Shown here piece by piece: positions 43,022-51,791 of a DNA stretch of 64,000 nt. The DNA comes from Rhodococcus erythropolis NBRC 15567 (GTDB lineage: Bacteria; Actinomycetota; Actinomycetes; Mycobacteriales; Mycobacteriaceae). The DNA lies in the NCBI RefSeq assembly GCF_001552595.1, contig NZ_BCRM01000001.1, positions 1,116,001 to 1,180,000 of the forward strand, given 5' to 3'. The notes beneath the pieces are model-generated. The model had not been told where the DNA came from. It searched no databases and saw only the letters and a list, made by a program, of their open reading frames with translations. The number at the start of each line of letters is the position of its first letter. The first letter of the stretch is position 1. The position numbers were made by a program, and so were the translations under genes.

Positions 43022-45762
43022 AAGATCCGTTCGGCACGGACGCACTCCGCGAGGCGACGCTGCGCGCGTGGTCGGAATCTCCGACGCGATTGCGTGAAGA
43101 CGCGGCTGCGGAATCCGACCTCGCGAAGGCCGGGTACCGCGACCGTCTGCTCACCGAACTGGCGCAGAACGCTGCCGATGCAGCTGCACGCGAGGGCGTC
43201 GAGGGCTCTTTGTGGGTGGACGTGGACGGTCGGACGCTGACCGTCGCGAACACCGGCCGTCCGCTGGACGAATCCGGCGTTCACGCACTCACGGCGCTGC
43301 GTGCGTCGAACAAGGTCGACGCCGACGAAGGCGTGACGGGGCGGTTCGGAGTCGGATTCTCGGCAGTTCTCTCGGTCGGTGACGAGGTTGAACTGCGCTC
43401 GTCGACGGGATCGATTCGATTCTCTGCCTCGCAAACTCTGCGCGAGATCGAGTCTCGCGAACTCCCCGTGCCGGAAACCGGTGTCCCCGTACTTCGTTTG
43501 GTGTGGCCGTCTGGCGAATTGCCGAGCGACGGTGCCGATTCGGAGGTGGTGCTGACGCTTCGGCCGGACGTCGATGCCGCGGCGCTGCTTTCGCAGATGA
43601 CACGTGAGGCAGTCGATCTGCTGCTCGAACTCCCGGCTCTCGGATCAATTCGTTTGGGTGAGAAGACTTTTCGGCGATCGGAACGAGTGCTGGATTCCGG
43701 TCTCGTCGAGGTGGTCATCGGAGATCGCACGTGGTGGCAGTACTCGGCGCCGAACGCACGGTGGTTGGTGCCGGTCCGCGACGGGGTCGTCGAGCCGGTC
43801 GCAGACGACGTGCTGCGGGCGCCGACCCGATCCGATGAGGAACTGTCGATCCCGGCGATCATCATTGCCGACATTGCAATGCAACCCGATCGGCGACGCC
43901 TCATGCCCGCTGCACCGATCGCTCCGCTTGCCGAGGGGTACGCGAAGTTCCTTGCTGCACTACCTCCTCGGCAGCGAACGGCACTCGTCCCGATTCCTGC
44001 CTTTGCCCGCAGCGAAACCGATTCGCTTCTGCGCGAAGCACTTCTGAAGGAGCTGCAGGAAAACGAGTGGCTTCCGGTGGTCGGTGAACCCGACCGCGCG
44101 CCGCAGCGAGCATCCGTGGTGCCCGGGCTCAGTGACGATCTTGCCGAGTTGCTCACCGACATCATCGGCGGCCTGGTCGTCCCCGAGCTCTCCGGCCCCA
44201 AGCACGAGCGAGCGCTCGCGGCGGTGTCGACGCACCGCATCGGGCTCGCGCGTATCGCGGAACTGCTCAGCGGCTTGGAACGTGAACCGAAGTGGTGGAA
44301 TCGACTCTATTCGGCTCTCGAGCCCTTGGTGATCGACACTCTTGCGGTGGAAGAGCTTGGAACACTGCCGGTTCCGCTCTCCGATGGACGAACGGTGACC
44401 GGACCGCGGACCGTCGTCGTCGGCGTCGAATTGGGCGAAGACGCACCGTCTGTGCAGTGGACGAGGTTGGTTCATCCTGTCGCAGCGCACCCGTTGCTGT
44501 CTCGATTGGGAGCACAGACCGCGAGTGCCACCGACCTGCTGTCCGATCCGGCACTGCGAGCCTTGATCGAAGATGCTGCGGATCAGGATGATTCGGTAGC
44601 GACGGAGTTGGCGCAAGTGGTGCTCGGATTGGCGGCCCACGTGGCGCCAGGGGCGCTGCCGTCGTGGATCGGTGAAGTGCTGCTTCCTGATTCGGAGGGC
44701 GAATTGCGTTCCGCCGACCAACTTCTGCTTCCGGGCGCTCCCCTTGCAAGCGTCCTGGTCGAGGATTCTCCCTTCGGCATCGTCGACGCTGATTTTGTTC
44801 AGCGGGTGGGGGAGCAGGCGCTACGGGTAGTCGGTGTCGGGTGGGGTTTCACGGTGGTCCGTGAGGAATTGCCGTCCGGCCCCGATCACGATCTCGACGC
44901 CGAAGACGCATGGTGGGACACCCTCGACGAGGACCCCGAATACATCGAAGCCGTGCGCGATCTCGATCTCGTGGACGAAGACCGCTGGCCGCAGGCGCTG
45001 TCGCTGCTGGTCGAGTCGCCGGCGACGCGGGCGCTGCTCACCGACCGTCGTGGATACACGGCGTGGTGGTTGCGTTCGAATGCCGAACTCGGCGGTGAGG
45101 TGCTTGGCTTGCTGCGCGCTCCAGGCGATCGCACCTTCGAGGGATTACTCGATGCTGCCGAACACCCCGACGCCGGATTCTTCGCCGGATTACTGGCATC
45201 CGATACCGTCGACGATCCGGAACTGGCTCAGCTGCTGCTCGATCGGCTTGCCGACCCACTACGGATGCCGGCCTCCGCCGTCGTCGCGCGGACGCACCGA
45301 CTGCTGGGTGAGGCAGCGCAGCGACGGGTTCTCGACCTGGAGGAACTGCACCTGCCGCCGTTCGTGCGAGGCCTTTCCGGCGATCTGGTCGATCCCGGCG
45401 ACGCCCTTGTTCTCGACCGACCGTGGCTGGGAGCGGCACTGCCTGCACAACGAGTGGTGCTCGGCAGTTTCGAGACAGCTGACGCACTGGCAGATCTGCT
45501 CGACGTCGCTACGGCGTCCACATCCGTTCACGGACGAGTGAGCAGCACCGGCGTTGTGACGACGTGGGCGAACGAACCACAGGCAGTTCTCGGCTTCGCA
45601 GCCCTCGGCCGTGAGGTTCCCGGCGGCGAGGTAGTGATCCATCACGAACTGTCGGTGGAACTGACAGGAGCGGTGGAGGCGACAGTGACCGTGCCGTGGT
45701 GGGTGGACTCGGACGGCGTTCATCACGTGATGCGCACGTGGACTCTGCCGCAAGGGATGTGA
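43021..45762 (+). CDS. GHKL (sacsin/Hsp90-like) ATPase protein, start codon unclear
   Basis: About 900 residues. Counting from TTG 43090: N-box E23-L-A-Q-N27-x-x-D30, DVDGRTLTVANTG (G1, 44-56), RFGVGFSAVLSVGDEV (85-100). These define a Hsp90/MutL/histidine-kinase ATP fold like that at the N-terminus of sacsin; the remaining 700 residues are helical with no known domain. Protein-like sequence (DPFGTDALREATLRAWSESPTRL) continues upstream of the TTG to about 43021, but no ATG, GTG or TTG precedes it before an in-frame stop at 42997. Either the TTG is used or translation begins at a rare codon near the DUF3027 stop. Chaperone-like role inferred. Confidence 0.8.
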   Translation, partial: EDPFGTDALREATLRAWSESPTRLREDAAAESDLAKAGYRDRLLTELAQNAADAAAREGVEGSLWVDVDGRTLTVANTGRPLDESGVHALTALRASNKVDADEGVTGRFGVGFSAVLSVGDEVELRSSTGSIRFSASQTLREIESRELPVPETGVPVLRLVWPSGELPSDGADSEVVLTLRPDVDAAALLSQMTREAVDLLLELPALGSIRLGEKTFRRSERVLDSGLVEVVIGDRTWWQYSAPNARWLVPVRDGVVEPVADDVLRAPTRSDEELSIPAIIIADIAMQPDRRRLMPAAPIAPLAEGYAKFLAALPPRQRTALVPIPAFARSETDSLLREALLKELQENEWLPVVGEPDRAPQRASVVPGLSDDLAELLTDIIGGLVVPELSGPKHERALAAVSTHRIGLARIAELLSGLEREPKWWNRLYSALEPLVIDTLAVEELGTLPVPLSDGRTVTGPRTVVVGVELGEDAPSVQWTRLVHPVAAHPLLSRLGAQTASATDLLSDPALRALIEDAADQDDSVATELAQVVLGLAAHVAPGALPSWIGEVLLPDSEGELRSADQLLLPGAPLASVLVEDSPFGIVDADFVQRVGEQALRVVGVGWGFTVVREELPSGPDHDLDAEDAWWDTLDEDPEYIEAVRDLDLVDEDRWPQALSLLVESPATRALLTDRRGYTAWWLRSNAELGGEVLGLLRAPGDRTFEGLLDAAEHPDAGFFAGLLASDTVDDPELAQLLLDRLADPLRMPASAVVARTHRLLGEAAQRRVLDLEELHLPPFVRGLSGDLVDPGDALVLDRPWLGAALPAQRVVLGSFETADALADLLDVATASTSVHGRVSSTGVVTTWANEPQAVLGFAALGREVPGGEVVIHHELSVELTGAVEATVTVPWWVDSDGVHHVMRTWTLPQGM

Positions 45763-45768
45763 GGGCAG

Positions 45769-46320
45769 ATGTCTTTTGATCAGTGGGTACTCGACAGTGC
45801 AGTGAGCCAGCGGACGGCGTGGCTCGTGGACGTGGTCGACGTCATCACCGACAGCGGCGGAACCCTCGCGTCGTGGCTGATCGCGACGCTGCTCACGATC
45901 GTGCTTCTGGTTCGGGGGCTCCGAACGGACGCTCTGCTGATCGCCGGATCGATGTTGACCGGTCTGCTCGTGATGAGCGGATTGAAGCGCATCTTCACGC
46001 GAACCCGTCCACCCCTGCCGGAGCGTTTGATCGAAATCGATTCGTATTCGTTCCCGTCGGGCCACGCGATGATGAGCGCGATACTCGCGACTTCGGTTGC
46101 CGCAGTGATTCTTCGGCTTGCTCTGCCGAGGCTCGCGAAGATGGCAATGCTCGCGAGCCTCGGCCTGTACACGATCGCTGTCGGATTCTCCCGCGTCTAC
46201 CTGGCTGCCCATTGGATGACCGATGTGCTGGCAGGTTGGGCGTTCGGGATGGTGTGGGCCGGAGTGTGGATCTGGGGAACTGCGCAGATCAGGAAGCGCC
46301 GGGCGCTGGTTACTTCGTGA
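45769..46320 (+). CDS. PAP2-family membrane phosphatase
   Basis: A 183-residue integral membrane protein with the three phosphatase motifs: K73-x6-R80-P81, PSGH (96-99) and S141-R-x5-H148-x3-D152. About five hydrophobic helices. Such enzymes remove phosphate from lipid phosphates (undecaprenyl-PP, phosphatidate) at the outer face. It starts 6 bp after the GHKL gene, so it is in its operon. Its last 11 bases overlap the convergent siderophore-binding gene. Confidence 0.9.
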   Translation: MSFDQWVLDSAVSQRTAWLVDVVDVITDSGGTLASWLIATLLTIVLLVRGLRTDALLIAGSMLTGLLVMSGLKRIFTRTRPPLPERLIEIDSYSFPSGHAMMSAILATSVAAVILRLALPRLAKMAMLASLGLYTIAVGFSRVYLAAHWMTDVLAGWAFGMVWAGVWIWGTAQIRKRRALVTS

Positions 46321-47350
46321 GTTCGGCGAGTAGTTGGCTTGTCGCCCACGGCAAGCTCAGTGCTGAACTCGCGGTCAGGGCCGCACCGACCTGCGGGGCC
46401 TGATCGTCGTTGACGTAGACGACGCGATTGTTCTTGACCACGTCGAGTTGCTGGAAGCCCGGATTGTTTCGGACCGCCTGGGCGGCATCGGGATTGCCGA
46501 TGACAACGAGACGGTCCACGTCGAGGAGATCTAGTCGCTCGGTGGAGATGGGCGCGTAGAACTCACCGTTCATCAATGCCTCGACCGCGGGAGCAGGTTT
46601 GAATCCGAGACTGCCGAGGACCCGTCCGCGGGCGTCCTCGGAGGAGAAGGCGTAGAACTCCGGGGTCGTGTCGATGCTGATGATCACCGCGGTCTGGTCT
46701 GCAAATTCCGGGTGAGCGCTTCTGGCGTCGGCGAACTGCTTGTCGATATCGGCGACCAACTTCGCGCCGTCGGCTTCGCGACCCACTGCCTTCGCTGCGG
46801 TCTTCGTCGTGATCTGCCACGGAGTTGCGTAGTCGCCGTAGGCCGGATCCTTCGCGACGGTCGGGGCGATCGCGGAAAGTGTGCTGTACAGGTCTTTGTC
46901 GATGCTCGAGTAGAGCGCGAGGATCAAGTCGGGCTCGAGCGCAGCGATCTTTTCGACGCTGATCGTGGTTTCGGGATTGCTGCCGACGACGGTCGGTTCG
47001 GTTCCGCCCCAAGGGCCGGTGACCCACGGCCACGTGCGGTTGACGTCCGGCTCGCCCGGGTACTGATTGACCATTCCGACGGGCTTGATGCCCAAGGCCA
47101 GCAGAGCCTGCTCGTCGTTGTAACCGACGGTGACGATCCGTTGTGGTTCGGAATCGATCGTGGTGCTGCCGAAAGCGTGATCGATCGTGACGGGGAAGGC
47201 GCCGCCACCGGAACTCGACGAACTACTTGCTGCGTCGTCGTTCGAACTGCAGGAGACGAGTGCTGTGCCGACCAGGGCGACCAGAGCAACGGATGTCAGT
47301 CTCATCCAACGTCCTCGGCTTTTCCAACGATTTCGGTGGGAGATCTTCAC
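46310..47350 (-). CDS. Iron-siderophore ABC transporter substrate-binding lipoprotein
   Basis: A 346-residue FecB/FepB-like binding protein with lipobox LVSC (Cys34) and a Ser-rich linker. Mature signature: FPVTIDHAFGSTTIDSEPQRIVTVGYNDEQALLALGIKPVGMVNQYPG, then ISVEKIAALEPDLILALYSSID. Captures ferric siderophore outside the membrane; the cognate permease/ATPase genes are not in this window, so it is an orphan here. GTG 47350 follows AAAGGAACCACGTAACC. An iron-box-like palindrome lies 50 bp upstream. Confidence 0.92.
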   Translation of the reverse strand: MKISHRNRWKSRGRWMRLTSVALVALVGTALVSCSSNDDAASSSSSSGGGAFPVTIDHAFGSTTIDSEPQRIVTVGYNDEQALLALGIKPVGMVNQYPGEPDVNRTWPWVTGPWGGTEPTVVGSNPETTISVEKIAALEPDLILALYSSIDKDLYSTLSAIAPTVAKDPAYGDYATPWQITTKTAAKAVGREADGAKLVADIDKQFADARSAHPEFADQTAVIISIDTTPEFYAFSSEDARGRVLGSLGFKPAPAVEALMNGEFYAPISTERLDLLDVDRLVVIGNPDAAQAVRNNPGFQQLDVVKNNRVVYVNDDQAPQVGAALTASSALSLPWATSQLLAELTK

Positions 47351-47399
47351 GGTTACGTGGTTCCTTTCAGCATTGACAAGCTAAGACCGACACTAGAGT

Positions 47400-47418
47400 G
47401 CAGGGTAGGCTTACCATG
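47400..47418. promoter_or_regulatory. Iron-box-like site upstream of the siderophore-binding gene
   Basis: GCAGGGTAGGCTTACCATG matches the 19-bp DtxR/IdeR consensus at 12 positions, with the palindromic core GGTAGGCTTACC. Position before an iron-uptake gene supports it. Confidence 0.65.
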
Positions 47419-47440
47419 CTGGCAGGGTGAATCGACCTGC

Positions 47441-47698
47441 TCAGTCGACCAGACCGGCGCCCTGTTGTGCGCCCTTGTCACCGCGCACAGCTGCGCGTCG
47501 TTGAATGGAGAACAGAGCGAGGCCGAGGAAGCCGACTCCGATACCCGCGTAACAGATCGGGAGTGCATCCGACCAACGATCGCCGCTCACCGCGACCACG
47601 ATCGTGGCGACCACCCACAACGCGGTGCCGATGATCAGTGCCGGCGCGGGTGCGGACAATTTGCCGATCACGCCTGTTGTGTTGCGAGTCTCCGTCAC
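47441..47698 (-). CDS. DUF2530 two-helix membrane protein (Rv0879c type)
   Basis: An 85-residue protein starting at GTG 47698 (MTETRNTTGVIGKLSAPAPALIIGTALWVVATIVVAVSG), with two hydrophobic segments and a basic C-terminus rich in Arg/Gln. Order DUF2530-permease-MarR-TrmH matches mycolata genomes. It ends 23 bp before the iron box of the siderophore-binding gene. Function unknown. Confidence 0.8.
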   Translation of the reverse strand: MTETRNTTGVIGKLSAPAPALIIGTALWVVATIVVAVSGDRWSDALPICYAGIGVGFLGLALFSIQRRAAVRGDKGAQQGAGLVD

Positions 47699-47800
47699 AA
47701 AATTAACGCTACCCGTACCCCGGTGGCCTACTCTCCCTAGTGCGACCGGCTTCATGTGCGCCGGCACACGGCGACCTACAGCGATGGGGAAAGAACAAAC

Positions 47801-49255
47801 ATGGCGGCACCCGGCAAGATCCTCGACACCTATTTCAAGATCAGCGAACGAGGGTCGACGATCTCGACAGAGGTTCGCGGCGGTGTCGTCACCTTCGTGG
47901 CGATGGCCTACATCGTGGTCCTCAACCCCCTGATCCTCGGCAGTTTCTCGGCTGACGACGCTGCAGCGAAGACCGACGTTCTCGGCAACATCCTTCCGGT
48001 CAACCAGGTGGCTGCGGTCACCGCTCTGGTTGCCGGCCTGATGAGCATCGTCTTCGGTCTCGTTGCCAACTATCCGTTTGCCATCGCCGCGGGTCTCGGC
48101 ATCAACAGCCTGCTCGCCGTCACCATCGCACCTCAGGTCACCTGGCCCGAGGCGATGGGCCTGGTGGTCATCGACGGTGTGATCATCGTTCTGTTGGCAC
48201 TCACCGGTTTCCGAACTGCGGTGTTCAATGCGATTCCCTCGGCATTGAAGTCCGCGATCGCGGCCGGTATCGGCATGTTCATCGCCTTCATCGGACTGGT
48301 CGACGCCGGATTCGTCCGCCGCATCCCCGATGCCGCCGGTACGACGGTTCCCGTCGGACTCGGAATCAACGGCTCGATCGCTTCGTGGCCGACCGTGGTG
48401 TTCATCTTCGGTGTCCTGCTCATGGGTGTTCTGGTCGTGCGCAAGGTTCGTGGTGGACTGCTGATCGGCATCGTTGTCACGACGATCCTCGCTGCGATCA
48501 TCGAGGCAGTTGCCGACGTCGGACCCTCGCTCGGAACCAACCCCAAGGGCTGGAACCTCAGCATCCCCGCGATCCCGGAGATGCTCGGTGGTATGCCTGA
48601 TCTGAGCCTGGTCGGCGACGTCAGCATCTTCGGCGCGTTCACCCGCATCGGTGTTCTGGCCGCCAGCCTGCTTGTCTTCACCCTCGTGCTCGCGAATTTC
48701 TTCGACGCCATGGGCACGATGACGGGTCTCGGTAAGGAAGCCGGCCTGACCGACAAGGATGGAAACCTCCCCAACGTCGGTCGCGCGCTTGTCGTCGAAG
48801 GCGCCGGTGCCATCGTCGGCGGTGGCGCTTCGGCGTCGTCGAACACCGTGTTCGTGGAATCCGCGTCGGGTATCGCCGAAGGCGCCCGCACGGGCCTGGC
48901 AAATGTCGTGACCGGACTGCTCTTCCTCGTCGCGATGTTCCTGACGCCGCTCTACTCCGTCGTGCCGATCGAGGCAGCTGCGCCTGCCCTTGTCGTCGTC
49001 GGTGCGCTGATGATCGGACAGGTCCGAGACATCGATTTCACCAAGTTCTCGGTGGCACTCCCGGCGTTCCTGACCATGATCGTCATGCCGTTCACCTACT
49101 CGATCGCCAACGGCATCGGCGTCGGCTTCATTTCATGGGTGGTCCTGCACGCTGCCAGCGGTGGTATCAAGAAGATCCACCCGTTGCTCTGGATCGTGGC
49201 GGCACTTTTTGTGGCCTACTTCACTGTCGGACCCATTACCGACGCCCTTACGTGA
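47801..49255 (+). CDS. Purine (adenine/hypoxanthine/guanine) permease, AzgA/PbuG type NCS2
   Basis: A 484-residue transporter with 12-14 hydrophobic segments. Family stretches: RGGVVTFVAMAYIVVLNPLIL, NYPFAIAAGLGINSLLAVTIAPQVTWPEAMGLVVIDGVIIVLLALTGFR, LANFFDAMGTMTGLGKEAGL, IVGGGASASSNTVFVESASGIAEGARTGLANVVTGLLFL. This is the AzgA-like branch of nucleobase:cation symporters. ATG 47801 follows GGGGAAAGAACAAAC. No purine riboswitch is recognisable upstream. Divergent from DUF2530. Confidence 0.92.
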   Translation: MAAPGKILDTYFKISERGSTISTEVRGGVVTFVAMAYIVVLNPLILGSFSADDAAAKTDVLGNILPVNQVAAVTALVAGLMSIVFGLVANYPFAIAAGLGINSLLAVTIAPQVTWPEAMGLVVIDGVIIVLLALTGFRTAVFNAIPSALKSAIAAGIGMFIAFIGLVDAGFVRRIPDAAGTTVPVGLGINGSIASWPTVVFIFGVLLMGVLVVRKVRGGLLIGIVVTTILAAIIEAVADVGPSLGTNPKGWNLSIPAIPEMLGGMPDLSLVGDVSIFGAFTRIGVLAASLLVFTLVLANFFDAMGTMTGLGKEAGLTDKDGNLPNVGRALVVEGAGAIVGGGASASSNTVFVESASGIAEGARTGLANVVTGLLFLVAMFLTPLYSVVPIEAAAPALVVVGALMIGQVRDIDFTKFSVALPAFLTMIVMPFTYSIANGIGVGFISWVVLHAASGGIKKIHPLLWIVAALFVAYFTVGPITDALT

Positions 49256-49320
49256 AATCAGGGTTGACCGGTATTCGATTACGTGAGCTACCGGCCAGCT
49301 CTTGACGTATTGTCTGACGC

Positions 49321-49752
49321 GTGACCACCGAAACTCGTGCGCTGGCCAGCGATCTTTCCCTGGCTGTAGTGCGTCTCACCAGGCATCTGCGCGGCCGCAG
49401 AGTCGACGCTCAGGTATCGCTGACGCAACTGTCCGCTTTGGCGAGCCTGGATCAGTACGGCCCGATGACCCCTGGCGTACTCGCAGCACGTGAGAAAGTT
49501 CAGCCGCCGTCGATGACGCGCGTTGTTGCTTCTCTCGCCGAGCTCGGTCTGGTCGAGCGCTCGCCGCATCCCACGGACGGTCGTCAGATCATCGTGAATC
49601 TCTCCGACGCCGGGCAGGCGTTGCTCGCGGACGAGACCCATGCGCGTGAGGCGTGGATGAACGAGCAGCTGGCCGGGCTGGGTGGCGAAGAACTCGCGAC
49701 GCTGCGCGGTGCCGTCGGGATCATCACGGAGATGGTCAACAAGACGGAGTAG
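49321..49752 (+). CDS. MarR-family regulator (Rv0880 type)
   Basis: A 143-residue winged-helix regulator: dimer helices at both ends, recognition region TPGVLAAREKVQPPSMTRVVASLAELGLVERSPHPTDGRQIIVNLSDAG with the wing D-G-R. GTG start at 49321. Same place as Rv0880 in mycobacteria. Probably responds to phenolic or oxidative ligands (family inference). Two short tandem repeats follow its stop. Confidence 0.9.
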   Translation: MTTETRALASDLSLAVVRLTRHLRGRRVDAQVSLTQLSALASLDQYGPMTPGVLAAREKVQPPSMTRVVASLAELGLVERSPHPTDGRQIIVNLSDAGQALLADETHAREAWMNEQLAGLGGEELATLRGAVGIITEMVNKTE

Positions 49753-49767
49753 TTCCGCGAGTTATGC

Positions 49768-49815
49768 GGTCGCGTAGCTCCGCTACGCAGAGGTCGCGTA
49801 GCTCCGCTACATTGA
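49768..49815. repeat. Two 24-bp tandem repeats, each with an internal hairpin
   Basis: Units 49768-49791 and 49792-49815 share GGTCGCGTAGCTCCGCTAC; the motif GTAGC-TCC-GCTAC in each can fold as a small stem. The start of a third unit (GGTCG) follows. They sit between the MarR stop and the MFS start, so may influence termination or MFS expression. Confidence 0.85.
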
Positions 49816-49857
49816 GGTCGTTGCCCAAACGAATTACTCGAGGGGCAAGATGGTGGG

Positions 49858-51189
49858 GTGCCCCGAGACCCCGATTCCGGCATGTTTGCCGCGCTCCACA
49901 ACCGCAACTACCGCCTTTGGGCTTCCGGACAGATTGTTTCTCTGGTCGGCACGTGGATGCAACGTATTGCCCAGGACTGGCTGGTACTGACGCTCTCGGA
50001 CGGCAACGCGTTGGCGGTGGGCATCGTCATGGCCTTGCAGTTCGGTCCGACGCTGTTTCTGTCGGTGTGGGGTGGGGTGCTGGCCGATCGGTACGACAAG
50101 CGTCGGATCCTGATCTTCACGCAGTGGGCGAGTGCGGTATGCGCACTGGTGTTGGGTCTGTTGGACGTCGGTGGGCTCGTTGCGCTGTGGCACGTCTTCC
50201 TGATCGCCTTTGCCCTCGGCTGTGTCTCGGCGCTCGACGCACCGGTGCGTCAGTCGTTCACTATCGAGATGGTGGGCAAGGAACACCTGTCCAATGCCAT
50301 CGCGCTCAACTCGATGACGTTCAACACGGCCCGCATCGTCGGTCCGGCCATCTCGGGTGTTTTGATCAATCTGATCGGAACTGGATGGGTGTTCCTGCTC
50401 AACGTCGCGACGTTCGGTGGGGTCCTCATCGCGCTGTACCTGATGAACAAGAAGGAGCTGATCCCGTCCGAACCGGCGCCGCGTACCAAGGGGCAGGTGC
50501 GCGACGGGTTCCGATATGTGTGGGGTCGCAAGGACCTTCGGGTGATCATGGTGTCCGTCTTCATGGTCTCGACGTTCGGCCTGAACTTCGCGATCAGCCT
50601 GGCGGTGATGGCGCGCAACACGTTCGGTCTCGAAGCCGACGGTTACGGACTGCTGTCCACGACGCTTGCTGTGGGAACCCTTGCAGGCGCTGCGTATGCC
50701 GCAAGGCGCAAGGAAGCGCCGCGGTTGCGGACGTTCCTCGGTGCCGCCGTGGCTTTCGGCGTGTTCGAGGTCGCGGTGGGATTGATGCCTACCTACGCGT
50801 TGGTGGCGCTGATGTTGATTCCCACGGGCGCACTGACGTTGACGTTCACGACGTCCGCGATGAACATCCTGCAGATGTCGGTTCCCTCCGAGATGCGCGG
50901 GCGGGTGATGGGCATCTACATGCTCAGCTTCCTCGGTGGCACACCGCTGGGAAGCCCGCTGCTTGGTTGGCTCGCCGACTCCGTGGATCCCCGTGCGCCT
51001 TTGATCGTGGGCGGAGTGATCTCGCTCGTCTCGGGCACAGCGGCCGGGGTGTACCTGCTACGTAGCGAAGGGCTGAAACTTCGTCTTGCGAGGCCGGAAG
51101 ACGGTGGCAGGTTGCCGGTGTTCGTCCTGCGTCCGGTGATCGTGTGCGACGCGACCGAACAGGCAGTCGAGGCTAGCCGCGCGCCGTGA
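49858..51189 (+). CDS. MFS transporter (EntS/MFS_3-like)
   Basis: A 443-residue twelve-helix transporter with FAALHNRNYRLWASGQIVSLVGTWMQRIAQDWLVLTLS and loop WGGVLADRYDKRRIL typical of the enterobactin-exporter-like MFS_3 group. GTG 49858; an upstream GTG is possible. 105 bp after the MarR gene on the same strand, so perhaps its target. The end overlaps a convergent membrane gene by 17 bp. Substrate unknown; multidrug or siderophore export is family-level. Confidence 0.87.
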   Translation: MPRDPDSGMFAALHNRNYRLWASGQIVSLVGTWMQRIAQDWLVLTLSDGNALAVGIVMALQFGPTLFLSVWGGVLADRYDKRRILIFTQWASAVCALVLGLLDVGGLVALWHVFLIAFALGCVSALDAPVRQSFTIEMVGKEHLSNAIALNSMTFNTARIVGPAISGVLINLIGTGWVFLLNVATFGGVLIALYLMNKKELIPSEPAPRTKGQVRDGFRYVWGRKDLRVIMVSVFMVSTFGLNFAISLAVMARNTFGLEADGYGLLSTTLAVGTLAGAAYAARRKEAPRLRTFLGAAVAFGVFEVAVGLMPTYALVALMLIPTGALTLTFTTSAMNILQMSVPSEMRGRVMGIYMLSFLGGTPLGSPLLGWLADSVDPRAPLIVGGVISLVSGTAAGVYLLRSEGLKLRLARPEDGGRLPVFVLRPVIVCDATEQAVEASRAP

Positions 51190-51721
51190 CCTTCTCGCGC
51201 TTGGGAAACACCGTGTAGCTCAGGGCGATTGCTCCCCAGATTCCCAGCACCACTGTCAGCTTGCTGATCCATCCGTCGAGGGCACCCGTACGTGCAGGGT
51301 CGTCGACGAGGAAGATGGCCGCGCCGAGAAGTCCGCACGCGATGGCCCAGGCGATCGCGGCTTTGCCGAACTCGCGCCATTCGCGCAGTGCTCGCGCACT
51401 CCCGTACTTGGGTGGCGCGACGGGAGCCGGGCCGCCGGCGAATCGGTAGGCGAACCTGGCGTCGGCCCAGGAGATGAGACTGTGCCCGAACGCAACGGAG
51501 AAGCCGATGTAGGCCGCAGCAAGCCCGTGGGTGAAGTTCGCCTCGCCGCCGCCCCGAAGATCGAGGGCTGTGGCGACGAGCAGGACGACGTCGACCAGGG
51601 GTGCGCAGATGAGCAGTGCGGCACCCAGCGTCTTGCGGCGCAGCAGATAGCGGGCGGCGAGACCGGCGGCGATGAACACCCAGAACATGATTTCGCACGC
51701 GATGATCAGATGGACGATCAT
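51173..51721 (-). CDS. Unknown membrane protein, 182 residues
   Basis: ATG 51721 gives MIVHLIIACEIMFWVFIAAGLAARYLLRRKTLGAALLICAPLVDVVLLVATALDL, two hydrophobic segments, a loop, further segments at about 68-85 and 123-172 and a basic tail. It recalls Bacillus YmcC-like proteins, but I am not sure of the family. It is divergent from a TetR gene and shares the operator-bearing gap, so it is probably that regulator's target. Confidence 0.7.
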   Translation of the reverse strand: MIVHLIIACEIMFWVFIAAGLAARYLLRRKTLGAALLICAPLVDVVLLVATALDLRGGGEANFTHGLAAAYIGFSVAFGHSLISWADARFAYRFAGGPAPVAPPKYGSARALREWREFGKAAIAWAIACGLLGAAIFLVDDPARTGALDGWISKLTVVLGIWGAIALSYTVFPKREKVTARG

Positions 51722-51736
51722 GACATCAGCTCATTT

Positions 51737-51784
51737 CTAGTACGACTGTGTTAGTGGTCGAAAACTAGCACAGCTGTGTTAGTT
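51737..51784. promoter_or_regulatory. Paired operator copies in the TetR/membrane-gene gap
   Basis: A 22-bp near-perfect palindrome at 51763-51784 (arms AACTAGCACAG and CTGTGTTAGTT) and a related copy CTAGTACGACTGTGTTAG at 51737-51754, 28 bp apart and sharing 15 of 18 positions. Both lie between the divergent starts at 51721 and 51792. The classic layout of TetR autoregulation. Confidence 0.8.
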
Positions 51785-51791
51785 TTGTGAA

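Noticed and set aside
47351-47440. An additional siderophore transport gene between the binding protein and DUF2530
   Set aside because: The 90-bp gap holds only the promoter and iron-box-like site; no permease or ATPase gene is in the window.
47699-47800. Purine riboswitch before the purine permease
   Set aside because: The region is only about 100 bp and lacks the conserved purine-aptamer junction and loop sequences.
49768-49815. Possible CRISPR array
   Set aside because: Only two adjacent units without spacers, no cas genes; simple tandem repeats. The same applies to 37657-37729 and 62657-62718.
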